From assembly GCA_944321735.1 (NCBI GenBank), contig CALUMK010000019.1, positions 1-49,311 of the forward strand: a stretch of 49,311 bases of DNA. Direction: 5' to 3'. The notes beneath the pieces were generated by a model. That model made no database searches. It was not told where the DNA came from and saw only the letters and a program-made list of their open reading frames with translations. How positions within the stretch are numbered: position 1 is the first letter of the stretch; every line of letters starts with the position of its first letter. Source of the stretch: an uncultured Bacteroidales bacterium (GTDB taxonomy: Bacteria > Bacteroidota > Bacteroidia > Bacteroidales > P3). Shown piece after piece: positions 26,474 through 34,282 of the stretch. Position numbers and translations under genes: made by a program.

Positions 26474-27538
26474 CTAAAAGAATGGGTATGCGGAAAGGGC
26501 CTTTTCAAGCAGGCTTTCGGGAACGGCTTGGGTGAAGCGGCATTGGCCGAAAGCCGAAAGCAGGATGGGGTACACCCGGCCTTCGATGTTCTTCTTGTCG
26601 GCTTTCATGTAGGCAATCAGTTCCGGAATCTCTTGCCGGGAAAATTGGAAAATCCCGTAATGCTTTCGGATCCAGGCGCTGCAGATTTCAAAGGTTTCCC
26701 GTTCAAAGCCGGTCATGAGCCAGGACAGGTAGAGTTCGCAGACCATGCCATGGGCAACGGCCTCTCCGTGCGTGAGCCTTTGCTGGCGTTTCAAGGCCAA
26801 GGCTTCGAAAGCGTGGCCGAAAGTATGCCCGAAGTTGAGCGTCTTGCGGATATTCCCTTCTTTGAAATCCAAGGCGGTAATCCGCGCTTTCTGCTCTATG
26901 GCAAAGTGCAGTAAGGCCGAGAGCATGGGCCGTGACGAGAAGCTTTCCTCGGCTTGGTCTATGTTGAAATCGGGATTGGCAATCCATTGCATCTTGATCA
27001 GTTCGGCCATCCCCGACAGGAATTCCCTTTCGGGCAGAGTCCCAAGGAAAACCGGGTCGATCAGGACCGCTTCCGGACGGCAGAAAGTACCGATTACGTT
27101 CTTGGTCTCGTCCAAGTTGACAGCGGTCTTGCCGCCTACCGAAGCGTCTGCCATCGCCAAGAGCGTGGTCGGGATGTTGATAAAGGGAATGCCTCGTTTG
27201 AAGATCGAGGCCGCGAAGCCGCCCATGTCGCAGAGAACACCGCCACCGATATTGATTACAAGGGTGTTACGGTCTATGCCATCGGCTTCCCAAGCTTGCC
27301 AGAGGGGAAGCAGGCTGCTGATTTGCTTGTTCTGCTCTCGGGCGTCCAGATAATAAAGAGGTTGCTTGCGGAGGTTGGGGCAGCGGTCGCCCAGCGTGGG
27401 CAGGATCAATTCGGCTGCCTGTTCCTCGCATAAGATGATGCAGTTGCGGTTTTCCTGGCGCAACGGGATATCATCGGCCAATTGCACGGCTCCGTCCCCG
27501 ATATGGATGGAGCAATTCTGGTCATGCACGCATTCCAT
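26474..27538 (-). CDS. aroB: 3-dehydroquinate synthase
   Basis: A 354-residue enzyme that converts DAHP to 3-dehydroquinate, the second step of the shikimate pathway, using NAD and a divalent metal. Seen motifs: INIGGGVLCDMGGFAAS, FINIPTTLLAMADASVGGKTAVNL, MAELIKM and FGHTFGHAFE (metal-binding His). It lies 5 nt downstream of tsaE and 6 nt upstream of aroA, so the two shikimate genes are co-transcribed with porX and tsaE. Confidence 0.96.
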   Translation of the reverse strand: MECVHDQNCSIHIGDGAVQLADDIPLRQENRNCIILCEEQAAELILPTLGDRCPNLRKQPLYYLDAREQNKQISSLLPLWQAWEADGIDRNTLVINIGGGVLCDMGGFAASIFKRGIPFINIPTTLLAMADASVGGKTAVNLDETKNVIGTFCRPEAVLIDPVFLGTLPEREFLSGMAELIKMQWIANPDFNIDQAEESFSSRPMLSALLHFAIEQKARITALDFKEGNIRKTLNFGHTFGHAFEALALKRQQRLTHGEAVAHGMVCELYLSWLMTGFERETFEICSAWIRKHYGIFQFSRQEIPELIAYMKADKKNIEGRVYPILLSAFGQCRFTQAVPESLLEKALSAYPFF

Positions 27539-27543
27539 AGGGC

Positions 27544-28068
27544 TCAGTTTTTAAGTCGGTGTTGGGAAACGGCCGATGCCGGTCCGGTCTTGCCTGCCAT
27601 CGGGTCTTCATTCCGGCTGACGTTCCGCTGGGCATCGAAGCGTTCGGCGAGGATATGGCGGTCGCCGCTTTCTTCATCCACCCGGATTTCCACTTTTACG
27701 TAAGTCGGCGGCAGGATGGGTTCGGCGATTTCGGACCATTCCAAAAAGCAATATTGGCCGGAGGCAAGGTATTCGTCCGTGCCTATGTCCAAGGCCTCTT
27801 CCGCGTTCTTGAGCCGGTAGAAGTCGAAGTGATAGACCGGCCCTTGCGGCGAGGAATATTCGTTGACTAAGGAAAATGTGGGGCTGACAACTTGGTCTTC
27901 CACGCCTAAGCATGCGCAGAGAGACTGGATGAATGTGGTCTTCCCGGCACCCATCGGGGCGAAAAAGGCGAATACGCGCTCCTCCTGAAAGCGATCCAGG
28001 AGGAGCCGTGCCGCCGGAGGCAAGTCCTCGGGCGTGGATGCCGTGATATTGCAAATGCCGTCTTCCAT
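27544..28068 (-). CDS. tsaE: TsaE, ATPase for tRNA t6A modification
   Basis: A 174-residue protein. It has Walker A APMGAGKTTFIQ, VSPTFSLVNEY, VYHFDFYRL and YCFLEWSE, the TsaE signature. TsaE acts with TsaB and TsaD to attach threonylcarbamoyl to adenosine 37 of ANN-decoding tRNAs. ATG 28068 lies 1 nt after the porX stop and is preferred; an alternative ATG at 28092 would overlap porX. The C-terminal 30 residues (ERFDAQRNVSRNEDP onward) extend beyond the usual family end. Confidence 0.93.
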   Translation of the reverse strand: MEDGICNITASTPEDLPPAARLLLDRFQEERVFAFFAPMGAGKTTFIQSLCACLGVEDQVVSPTFSLVNEYSSPQGPVYHFDFYRLKNAEEALDIGTDEYLASGQYCFLEWSEIAEPILPPTYVKVEIRVDEESGDRHILAERFDAQRNVSRNEDPMAGKTGPASAVSQHRLKN

Positions 28069-28069
28069 A

Positions 28070-29623
28070 TTATTTGGGTTGGAGTACTGCATAAGGAACC
28101 AGCATTTCTTCCAAGGAAATACCGCCGTGCTGTATGGTGTTCCTGTAGTACGCTACGTATTGGTTGAAGTTGTTCGGATAGACAAAGAAGTCGTTCTGGC
28201 GGCAGAACACGAAGGACGAGGTGATGTTGACCTTGGGCAGGAAAATCTCGCCCGGGTTGCGGATGCTGAACACTTCCTTGGGATTGAATTCCAGGTTCCG
28301 GCCCACCTTGTAGCGGAGGTTCACGCTGGTTTCGCGGTCGCCTTTGATGCGGACCGGGTTGGTAATCCGGATGGAACCGTGGTCGCTGGTGATGATGACA
28401 ATCGCTTTGCGGTTGGCCAGGTTCTTGATCAGCTCCAGCAAGGGGGAGTGGTCGAACCAAGAGCCTACCAAAGAACGGTAGGAATCGTCATCGTTGGCCA
28501 TCTCGCGCAGCAGCTCGATCTCGGTGCTGGCGTGCGAGAGCATATCGATGAAGTTGTAGATGATGATGTTGAGCGGAGTGGACATCATCTTGGGCAGGTA
28601 ATCGATGATTTTGAGCCCGTAGGATTGGTTCAAAACCTTGTTGTAGGTGAAATTGGGTTCCTTGCCGAAGCGTTTGAGGCATTCTTCGAGCAGGAGCTTC
28701 TCGTTCTGGTTCTTGTATTGCCCGGAGTCTTCGGCTACCCAGTAGTCGGGATATTTCTTTTCGATCTCCGAAGGAAGCAGCCCGGCGAACATGCTGTTGC
28801 GGGCGTAGTGGGTCACCGAAGGCAGGATGCTCATGTAGGTGTCTTCGCTGAGGGTCTTGAGGTAGGGCTGCATATGCTGTTGCAGCACTTTCCAATGGTC
28901 GTAGCGAAGGTTGTCGATCAGGATGAAGAAGACCGGGAAATCGTTGTTCAGGATAGGGAAAAGCCGTTTCCTAAGCACGGTATGGGACATGTCGAATTCG
29001 TTGTCCGAACCTTTCTTGAGGAAGTCCACGTAGTTCTTTTCGATATAGCGGGCAAAGAGCAGGTTGGCTTCTTCTTTCTGGTTGCGGAGAATCTCGCGCA
29101 TCCCTTCATCGTCGGTCTTGCTCAGTTCCAGTTCCCAGAATACGAGTTTCTTGTAAAGGTCTTCCCATTCCTTGTAGCTGAGGTTGGGCGAAAGGGAAGC
29201 CCCGATTTCCCGGAATTCCTGCTGATAGGAAGCGGTGGATTTTTCGCTTTCCAGACGTTTGGATTCCAGTTGTTTCTTGATGGCCAACAGGATCTGGCCG
29301 GGGTTGACGGGCTTGAGGAGGTAGTCGGAAATCTTGGAGCCGATGGCTTCGTCCATGATCCGTTCCTCTTCGCTCTTGGTGACCATGACTACCGGCAGGG
29401 TCGGGAAGTTCTCTTTGATTTTGTAAAGGGTTTCCATGCCCGACAGGCCGGGCATTTGCTCGTCGAGGAAAACGATATCGACGGCCTGGTTGCGGAGGGT
29501 TTCCACCGCGTCCACCCCGTTGTTGAGCGTGATTACTTCGTAGCCTTTGGCTTGAAGGAACATCACATGGGGTTTGAGGAGGTCGATTTCATCGTCGATC
29601 CAGAGGACTCTTGCTGTTGCCAT
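28070..29623 (-). CDS. porX: PorX, T9SS response regulator with PglZ domain
   Basis: A 517-residue protein. Residues 1-120 are a receiver (RVLWIDDEID; FLDEQMPG with phospho-acceptor Asp54). The rest is a PglZ-like alkaline-phosphatase-superfamily region: FFILIDNLRYDHW, ILPSVTHYARNSMFAGLLPSE, KAIVIITSDHGSIRI. This is the layout of PorX, which pairs with the PorY kinase to control T9SS genes and has oligonucleotide phosphodiesterase activity in described members. No PorY is adjacent. It is the first gene of the porX-tsaE-aroB-aroA operon and the strongest sign that the host uses type IX secretion. Confidence 0.95.
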   Translation of the reverse strand: MATARVLWIDDEIDLLKPHVMFLQAKGYEVITLNNGVDAVETLRNQAVDIVFLDEQMPGLSGMETLYKIKENFPTLPVVMVTKSEEERIMDEAIGSKISDYLLKPVNPGQILLAIKKQLESKRLESEKSTASYQQEFREIGASLSPNLSYKEWEDLYKKLVFWELELSKTDDEGMREILRNQKEEANLLFARYIEKNYVDFLKKGSDNEFDMSHTVLRKRLFPILNNDFPVFFILIDNLRYDHWKVLQQHMQPYLKTLSEDTYMSILPSVTHYARNSMFAGLLPSEIEKKYPDYWVAEDSGQYKNQNEKLLLEECLKRFGKEPNFTYNKVLNQSYGLKIIDYLPKMMSTPLNIIIYNFIDMLSHASTEIELLREMANDDDSYRSLVGSWFDHSPLLELIKNLANRKAIVIITSDHGSIRITNPVRIKGDRETSVNLRYKVGRNLEFNPKEVFSIRNPGEIFLPKVNITSSFVFCRQNDFFVYPNNFNQYVAYYRNTIQHGGISLEEMLVPYAVLQPK

Positions 29624-29732
29624 TTAGTTTTGTTTTTGGTTTTATGCTGCCTCGGCCTCTCCTTTTTTGCATAAAGGAACTTTCCGGCTGTTTTTCAGGC
29701 AGACGCGGCCCGTATACCGGCAGCAAATTTAG

Positions 29733-29766
29733 CAAACTTACAAAATTTCTTTGGAATAATTACAAA
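29733..29766 (-). promoter_or_regulatory. Candidate promoter of the porX operon
   Basis: On the minus strand TAAGTTTG (29740-29733) fits the -7 box with TTTG (29766-29763) 22 bp upstream; a second -7-like word TAAATTTG follows at 29731-29724. The leader to the porX ATG would be about 100 nt. Confidence 0.45.
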
Positions 29767-29835
29767 AAAGCTACATGGCCGATTCATGGGTTTATGGCCA
29801 AGGCGGGCCGTCTGTGGCCACGGCTTATTCCTTTT

Positions 29836-31287
29836 TCATTCGATGCCGTAGGAGCGGAGTTTGTTGTAGAGGGTTTTCCGGTCTATGTTGAGTAGCTTGG
29901 CCGCCTTGGTCTTGTTGTAGTTGCATTGCCGCAGGCATTCCAGGATCCGGTTCTTCTCTTCTTCGGCCAAGGATATTTTGCCGGGGATGCCTGCGAGGCC
30001 GACGTTCCGGCTCGGCTGTCCGGGGGCGGTATGGACGGTATCGGGCGAAGCGTTTCCGGCTCCGTTTCCTGCGGCGAAGCGTTGGAGCTCGGGCGGCAGG
30101 TCCTCGCGCTTGATTTGCTGCCCTTGGCAGAGCAGGCAGGCCCGTTTCACCGTATAAAGCAGTTCCCGGATATTGCCCGGCCAGTTGTATTGCATGAAGA
30201 GTTCCCGCACCTCGGCATCCAGGTCGAGGACCAGGCATTCTTTTTCCAGTTCCCGGTTCGCGTTTTCCAAGAAGCTCTTGACAAACAGAGGGATGTCTTC
30301 TTTGCGTTCGCGCAAGGGGACGGCTTGGATCGAGAACTCGTTGAGCCGGTGGTAGAGGTCGGCACGGAAACTGCCTTTCTCGCAAAGCGCAGGGATGTCC
30401 TCGTTGGTGGCGGCGATAATCCGCACATGGGTGTCTATGTCCTTTTCGGCACCTACCGGACGGATCCGTTTTTCCTGCAAGGCCCGCAGCAGATGGATTT
30501 GCACCGAATAGGGCAGGTTTTCAATCTCGTCGAAAAACAGCGTGCCCCCTTCGGCTTGCTGGAAGAAGCCGCTTTTGTCGGCCACTGCGCCGGTGAAAGA
30601 GCCTTTCCTATGCCCGAAGAGCTCGCTGCCGGCCAAATCCTGCGGTATCGAACCGCAGTCCACCGCCACGAACGGCCCTTGGGACTGCTTGCTGCTCTGG
30701 TGGATCAGGCGGGCAATGTACTCCTTGCCCGTGCCGCTTTCGCCGCTAATCAGGACGGTGATAGGCGTAGGGGCAACCAAGCGTATATGCTGTTCCAGTT
30801 GCAGGGCGGCTTGGGAAGTGCCTTGGATGAAACCTTTGCTGGTGAAGACTTGGTCGAGAGACTTCTTGGGCGTGGCTTTCGATGCCGTTTCGCTGCCTGC
30901 GGATTCTTCGGCCTTGTCCGTGCTTGTGCTATTTAAGAGGTCTTGGAGCTTTTTGAGAAGGTCGTCGGGGATGATGGGCTTGGCGATGTAGTCGGCAGCG
31001 CCTAGCTTCATGGCTTTGACGGCGGTCTGCACATCGGCGTAGCTGGTCATCAGCAGGGTCTGGCAGTCGGGATGATGGCCGCTAATCCATTGCAGGAGTT
31101 CCAGTCCGTCTTTGTGCGGCAGCCGCAGGTCGGTCAGGACAATCCGGAATTTCCGGGTAGAGAGGGTCTTGACGGCTTCTTCGGCCGAATACGCCGCGGT
31201 GGCGAGGAATCCGTTCCTCTCCAGGAACTTGGCCAGCAGGTGGTTCAAGTTCACATCGTCATCTACTATCAGGATGGGTTCGTCCAT
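29836..31287 (-). CDS. NtrC-family sigma-54-dependent response regulator
   Basis: A 483-residue protein: receiver (ILIVDDDVN; LTDLRLP with Asp53), AAA+ domain with Walker A ISGESGTGKE, the sigma-54 contact loop in GSFTGAVADKSG, GGTLFFDEIENL, and a C-terminal Fis-type helix-turn-helix (CNYNKTKAAKLLNIDRKTLYNKL). It activates sigma-54 promoters after phosphorylation. No kinase gene is next to it, so it is an orphan regulator. ATG 31287 gives the normal N-terminus MDEPILIVDD; a 23-residue upstream extension is not conserved. It lies upstream of porX, with about 210 nt between them. Confidence 0.94.
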   Translation of the reverse strand: MDEPILIVDDDVNLNHLLAKFLERNGFLATAAYSAEEAVKTLSTRKFRIVLTDLRLPHKDGLELLQWISGHHPDCQTLLMTSYADVQTAVKAMKLGAADYIAKPIIPDDLLKKLQDLLNSTSTDKAEESAGSETASKATPKKSLDQVFTSKGFIQGTSQAALQLEQHIRLVAPTPITVLISGESGTGKEYIARLIHQSSKQSQGPFVAVDCGSIPQDLAGSELFGHRKGSFTGAVADKSGFFQQAEGGTLFFDEIENLPYSVQIHLLRALQEKRIRPVGAEKDIDTHVRIIAATNEDIPALCEKGSFRADLYHRLNEFSIQAVPLRERKEDIPLFVKSFLENANRELEKECLVLDLDAEVRELFMQYNWPGNIRELLYTVKRACLLCQGQQIKREDLPPELQRFAAGNGAGNASPDTVHTAPGQPSRNVGLAGIPGKISLAEEEKNRILECLRQCNYNKTKAAKLLNIDRKTLYNKLRSYGIE

Positions 31288-31515
31288 AGATTCGGTCCCT
31301 TTCCGGGATTGCTCCTTCTGGCCGGTCCGGACCGGGTGTTTGCCGGTCTTTGCCATAGCCTTGGCATAGGCTTGATGGGCTTACGGGACATTGTGCGAAC
31401 CGGTGATGGCCGTGGGAGAATCCGATGAGTGAAGATGCGGGCAAGCCGGATGCGGATTCGAACCGTTTTTTGGTTCGGGCCTTATCTCCTTGGTTCGGGC
31501 TTCATCGGGCTGCCG

Positions 31516-33450
31516 CTACCTTCGTTTTATTATTCTGGAAACAAAGGTAAGCAAAATGAAGAACAATGAAAGCGGCAGGCAGCATCTTCCCAGAATATCC
31601 CCGTATTGGGCATAGATGCTGAGCTTGTCGTTGGCGTAAAGCGTCTGGCGGATGCAGGCGGGTTCCCAGTAAAGGGTGGCCTGATAGACGCGGCCTTTCT
31701 GGTCTATGAAGCAGGAGATGCCGGTATTGGCGGCGCGGGCCACGTCGCGGCGGTTCTCGATGGCTCTCAGCCGGGCGTAGGAAGCGTGCTGGCGATGTCC
31801 GGGCGTGTCTTTCCACCAGCCGTCGTTGGTGGAAACGAAAAGGAGTTCAGCCCCTTCCCGGACGCAGGAGGCTACATAGTCGCCATAGACCGATTCGTAA
31901 CAAATCAGGTCGGCGAAGCGGAATTCCTCATCTTGGCTTGTTTTGCCTGCCAAGGGGGCATCCTTGGAAGGTTCGCTGTAATAGGATCCGGCGTAGCTGC
32001 CTCCAATGACCCGGCAGCGGTCGGGGCTTTCGCTGACAAAGACGGTAGGACCGGGGTCGATGCCCAAGGTTCCCACGGTGCCTCCCAGGTCGATGGCCAG
32101 GTTCTCTAAGAATTTGAGCCGGTTGATGTAAGGCATGATTTCCACGCCGGGTACTAACTTGCATTTATGGTGCATCGGAATCGGCATGTCAGGATTGGCG
32201 CTGAGGGCGATAATGGTATTGTGGGCGCGGTAGAATCTTTTTTCGGGAGCGGGAGCGCGGCGCAGCCTGCGTACGCCTTGCATCGTGGAGTCTTCGGGGC
32301 GGACATGGGAGTAGGAGGAAATGCCAGCGATTAGTTGGGCATTGGGCCATTCCTGCAAGAAGTCCTGGATTTGCTTCACGGAGGGGCTGTAGGGAAGCTG
32401 GTTTTCCCAGATGTTTTCCTGGATCATGCTCTCGGGGGTGACGATGAAGCGGGTCTGGGGGGTCATCTGGCTTTGGGCGAGGCGGAGCATCCGTTCTGTG
32501 GCTTGACGGGGCGAGAGGGTGTATTGTTCCACGTATGGGTCGATATTGGGCTGGACGGCCACCACTTCCACCGGCCGGCCTTTTTCCTGGTAGGTGGCAA
32601 AGCGGAGCATCGAAAGCCCTGCCGGCACGATGACCAAGCCGCAGAAAAGGAGCAATTTGCCGCGCAGGCTCAGGCAGAGGCGGTTTTCGCTATGGATGGG
32701 CCTCCCCCGTTTTTGCGCCCGCCAAGCCTTGTACCAATAGAGCAGGGCCACGTTGCAGCCTAAGATCCAGAGGCTTCCGCCCAAAGTGCCGGTAATCTCG
32801 TACCATTGCACCCATTGGGGACGGGGGGCGAAGGCGTTGCCGAGGGTGAGCCAAGGCCAGGAAACGTCCCAGTTATGATGGAAATATTCAAAGCCTAACC
32901 AATAGACGAAGAGGAGAATCCAGCGCATTCCCTTTTTGAAGAAATAGCGGCAGGAGTAATGGAACAGGGTGAATACGAGCGCCATCAATAGGGCGTTGAG
33001 CACGAAGGCTAGGACGGCGGCCGGGGTGGAGTTCCATATCCACCAGGTTGTGAGCACGTTCCAAACGAGAAATGCGGAAAAGGAATAGAAGAAAAGATGG
33101 TATCTGGTACGTTTGGGGAGGGTGGATTCCGGCGCATCGCCGCTGATCCTATTGTAGCGGGGAACGCCGTTGAGGACAGGAAGGATCTTGTTGCCGTCGG
33201 TTTTCTTGCTGACGGGCAGCTTCTGGAGAATGTGGTCTATATAGGCTTTGAGCTTGGGCGATATCCGGAGGGCTTTGCGAGCTGCCTGGTGCCGGTCGTA
33301 TTCCTGCTGGCGTTCCAAAATGTAGTCTTCGACCCAGAAGAGGGGGAAGAGCGCCACGAAGACCAAGGGTGTGAAACCGTGGGCGGGCCAGGCTAAAGCT
33401 AACAGCACCCCGCTGAGCATGCTGATCAACCAAAGGTAGAGACGTTTCAT
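31516..33450 (-). CDS. lnt: Apolipoprotein N-acyltransferase
   Basis: A 644-residue integral membrane enzyme that adds the third acyl chain to lipoproteins. An N-terminal group of hydrophobic helices (LYLWLISMLSGVLLALAW and more) precedes a nitrilase-type domain with the catalytic triad: Glu in FIVTPESMIQEN, Lys in HKCKLVPGVE and Cys in LICYESVYGD. It is longer than the E. coli enzyme (about 512) because of an insertion near residues 60-110 (AARKALRISPKLK) and another in the nitrilase domain. ATG 33450 begins the first membrane helix. Confidence 0.93.
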   Translation of the reverse strand: MKRLYLWLISMLSGVLLALAWPAHGFTPLVFVALFPLFWVEDYILERQQEYDRHQAARKALRISPKLKAYIDHILQKLPVSKKTDGNKILPVLNGVPRYNRISGDAPESTLPKRTRYHLFFYSFSAFLVWNVLTTWWIWNSTPAAVLAFVLNALLMALVFTLFHYSCRYFFKKGMRWILLFVYWLGFEYFHHNWDVSWPWLTLGNAFAPRPQWVQWYEITGTLGGSLWILGCNVALLYWYKAWRAQKRGRPIHSENRLCLSLRGKLLLFCGLVIVPAGLSMLRFATYQEKGRPVEVVAVQPNIDPYVEQYTLSPRQATERMLRLAQSQMTPQTRFIVTPESMIQENIWENQLPYSPSVKQIQDFLQEWPNAQLIAGISSYSHVRPEDSTMQGVRRLRRAPAPEKRFYRAHNTIIALSANPDMPIPMHHKCKLVPGVEIMPYINRLKFLENLAIDLGGTVGTLGIDPGPTVFVSESPDRCRVIGGSYAGSYYSEPSKDAPLAGKTSQDEEFRFADLICYESVYGDYVASCVREGAELLFVSTNDGWWKDTPGHRQHASYARLRAIENRRDVARAANTGISCFIDQKGRVYQATLYWEPACIRQTLYANDKLSIYAQYGDILGRCCLPLSLFFILLTFVSRIIKRR

Positions 33451-33478
33451 AAGAATGTGATTTAACGCTAACCGGACG

Positions 33479-33486
33479 CAAAGATA
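33479..33486 (-). promoter_or_regulatory. Candidate -7 box of lnt
   Basis: Minus-strand TATCTTTG, a perfect match to the -7 consensus, about 28 nt upstream of the lnt ATG. Confidence 0.55.
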
Positions 33487-33560
33487 AGCGATTGCCGGAT
33501 TCCGCGCACGCAATCGGGCAAGTACGTTTTTGTTACATCCTGTATGAATTTGTGTGAAGC

Positions 33561-34212
33561 ATGGAAGACCTGTTTTCGCAATGCGGAGCTTTGTTGGATA
33601 ATGTGTCCAATCGGGATTACTCTGGAACGGATTATTTTGACAAGGCGATAGAATGCTTGGATATGGATGCCTACGAGCATAAGGTACGTAGGCCGAGCTG
33701 GCCTGAACCGACTGTGGATGTGGTGATTGGTATCGGTGATTCCGGTGTCGGTGTGTTGGATAACAAGCGTTTGTTGATGATAGAATTGAGAATGAACTAT
33801 ACGAATACCAATAATCTGCATGGTTTTGATTCCATTAGAAAGATGGCGCATACCAAAGATTTGCAGGGAGAAGATTTGAAAGTGGACGAGATGGCTTGGT
33901 TCGTTTTTGTCGATGGTGTGGCACCTGTGGCAGGGAATTGGCTCAGTCGGGGGAGTTTGGCAGATTCAGATAGAAAGCTGTCCAAAGGTAAAATCTGTGG
34001 AGTGTCCCAATTCCGTGAATGCATCCAAAGCCCATTGCGTTTTTAATAGGCATCAAGACGGATACGGCTTGGGACATAAACTTTGGAACGAGGTTCGGAT
34101 ATATTTGACTGCTATGATTATGACTTCACAGAGAGGAAGTTTCAAGAAAAGCGGAAGTGCGGGGTATCATGTTGATTTATATGTGTATATAAGTACTCGA
34201 AAGTTGAAATGA
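33561..34212 (+). pseudogene. Hypothetical protein, apparently frameshifted in a T run
   Basis: The first frame (161 residues from ATG 33561) has protein-like composition (VVIGIGDSGVGVLDNKRLLMIELR, AWFVFVDGV) but stops right after SPLRF in a TTTTT run at 34041-34045. Skipping one T continues in a frame that reads NRHQDGYGLGHKLWNEVRIYL and ends at 34212, giving about 216 residues. I do not recognise the family. The gene is flanked by lnt and a T9SS cargo gene and followed by a strong terminator. It may be a real pseudogene or a homopolymer error. Confidence 0.5.
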
Positions 34213-34231
34213 TGTATTGGCGAAGCATTGG

Positions 34232-34276
34232 AAAGGGATATCTCCGGTAACTGTTGCGCCGGAGCTATCCCTTTTT
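34232..34276. terminator. Bidirectional terminator hairpin
   Basis: Stem aaagggata-t-ctccgg (34232-34247) with ccggag-c-tatcccttt (34259-34274), one internal mismatch, 11-nt loop and a T5 tail on the plus strand with an A-run on the other side. It separates the convergent hypothetical gene and T9SS cargo gene. Confidence 0.8.
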
Positions 34277-34282
34277 GTCGCT

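Noticed and set aside
25313-26914. 533-residue plus-strand open frame
   Set aside because: Antisense to aroA and aroB, both with full family motifs; composition is that of a shadow.
28034-29674. 546-residue plus-strand open frame
   Set aside because: Antisense to porX; Val/Phe/Gly-rich with no recognisable motif.
31440-31500. tRNA-like T-loop word (ggttcgaatcc on the minus strand)
   Set aside because: No acceptor, D or anticodon stems can be formed around it; the region only has short GGTTCG hairpins.
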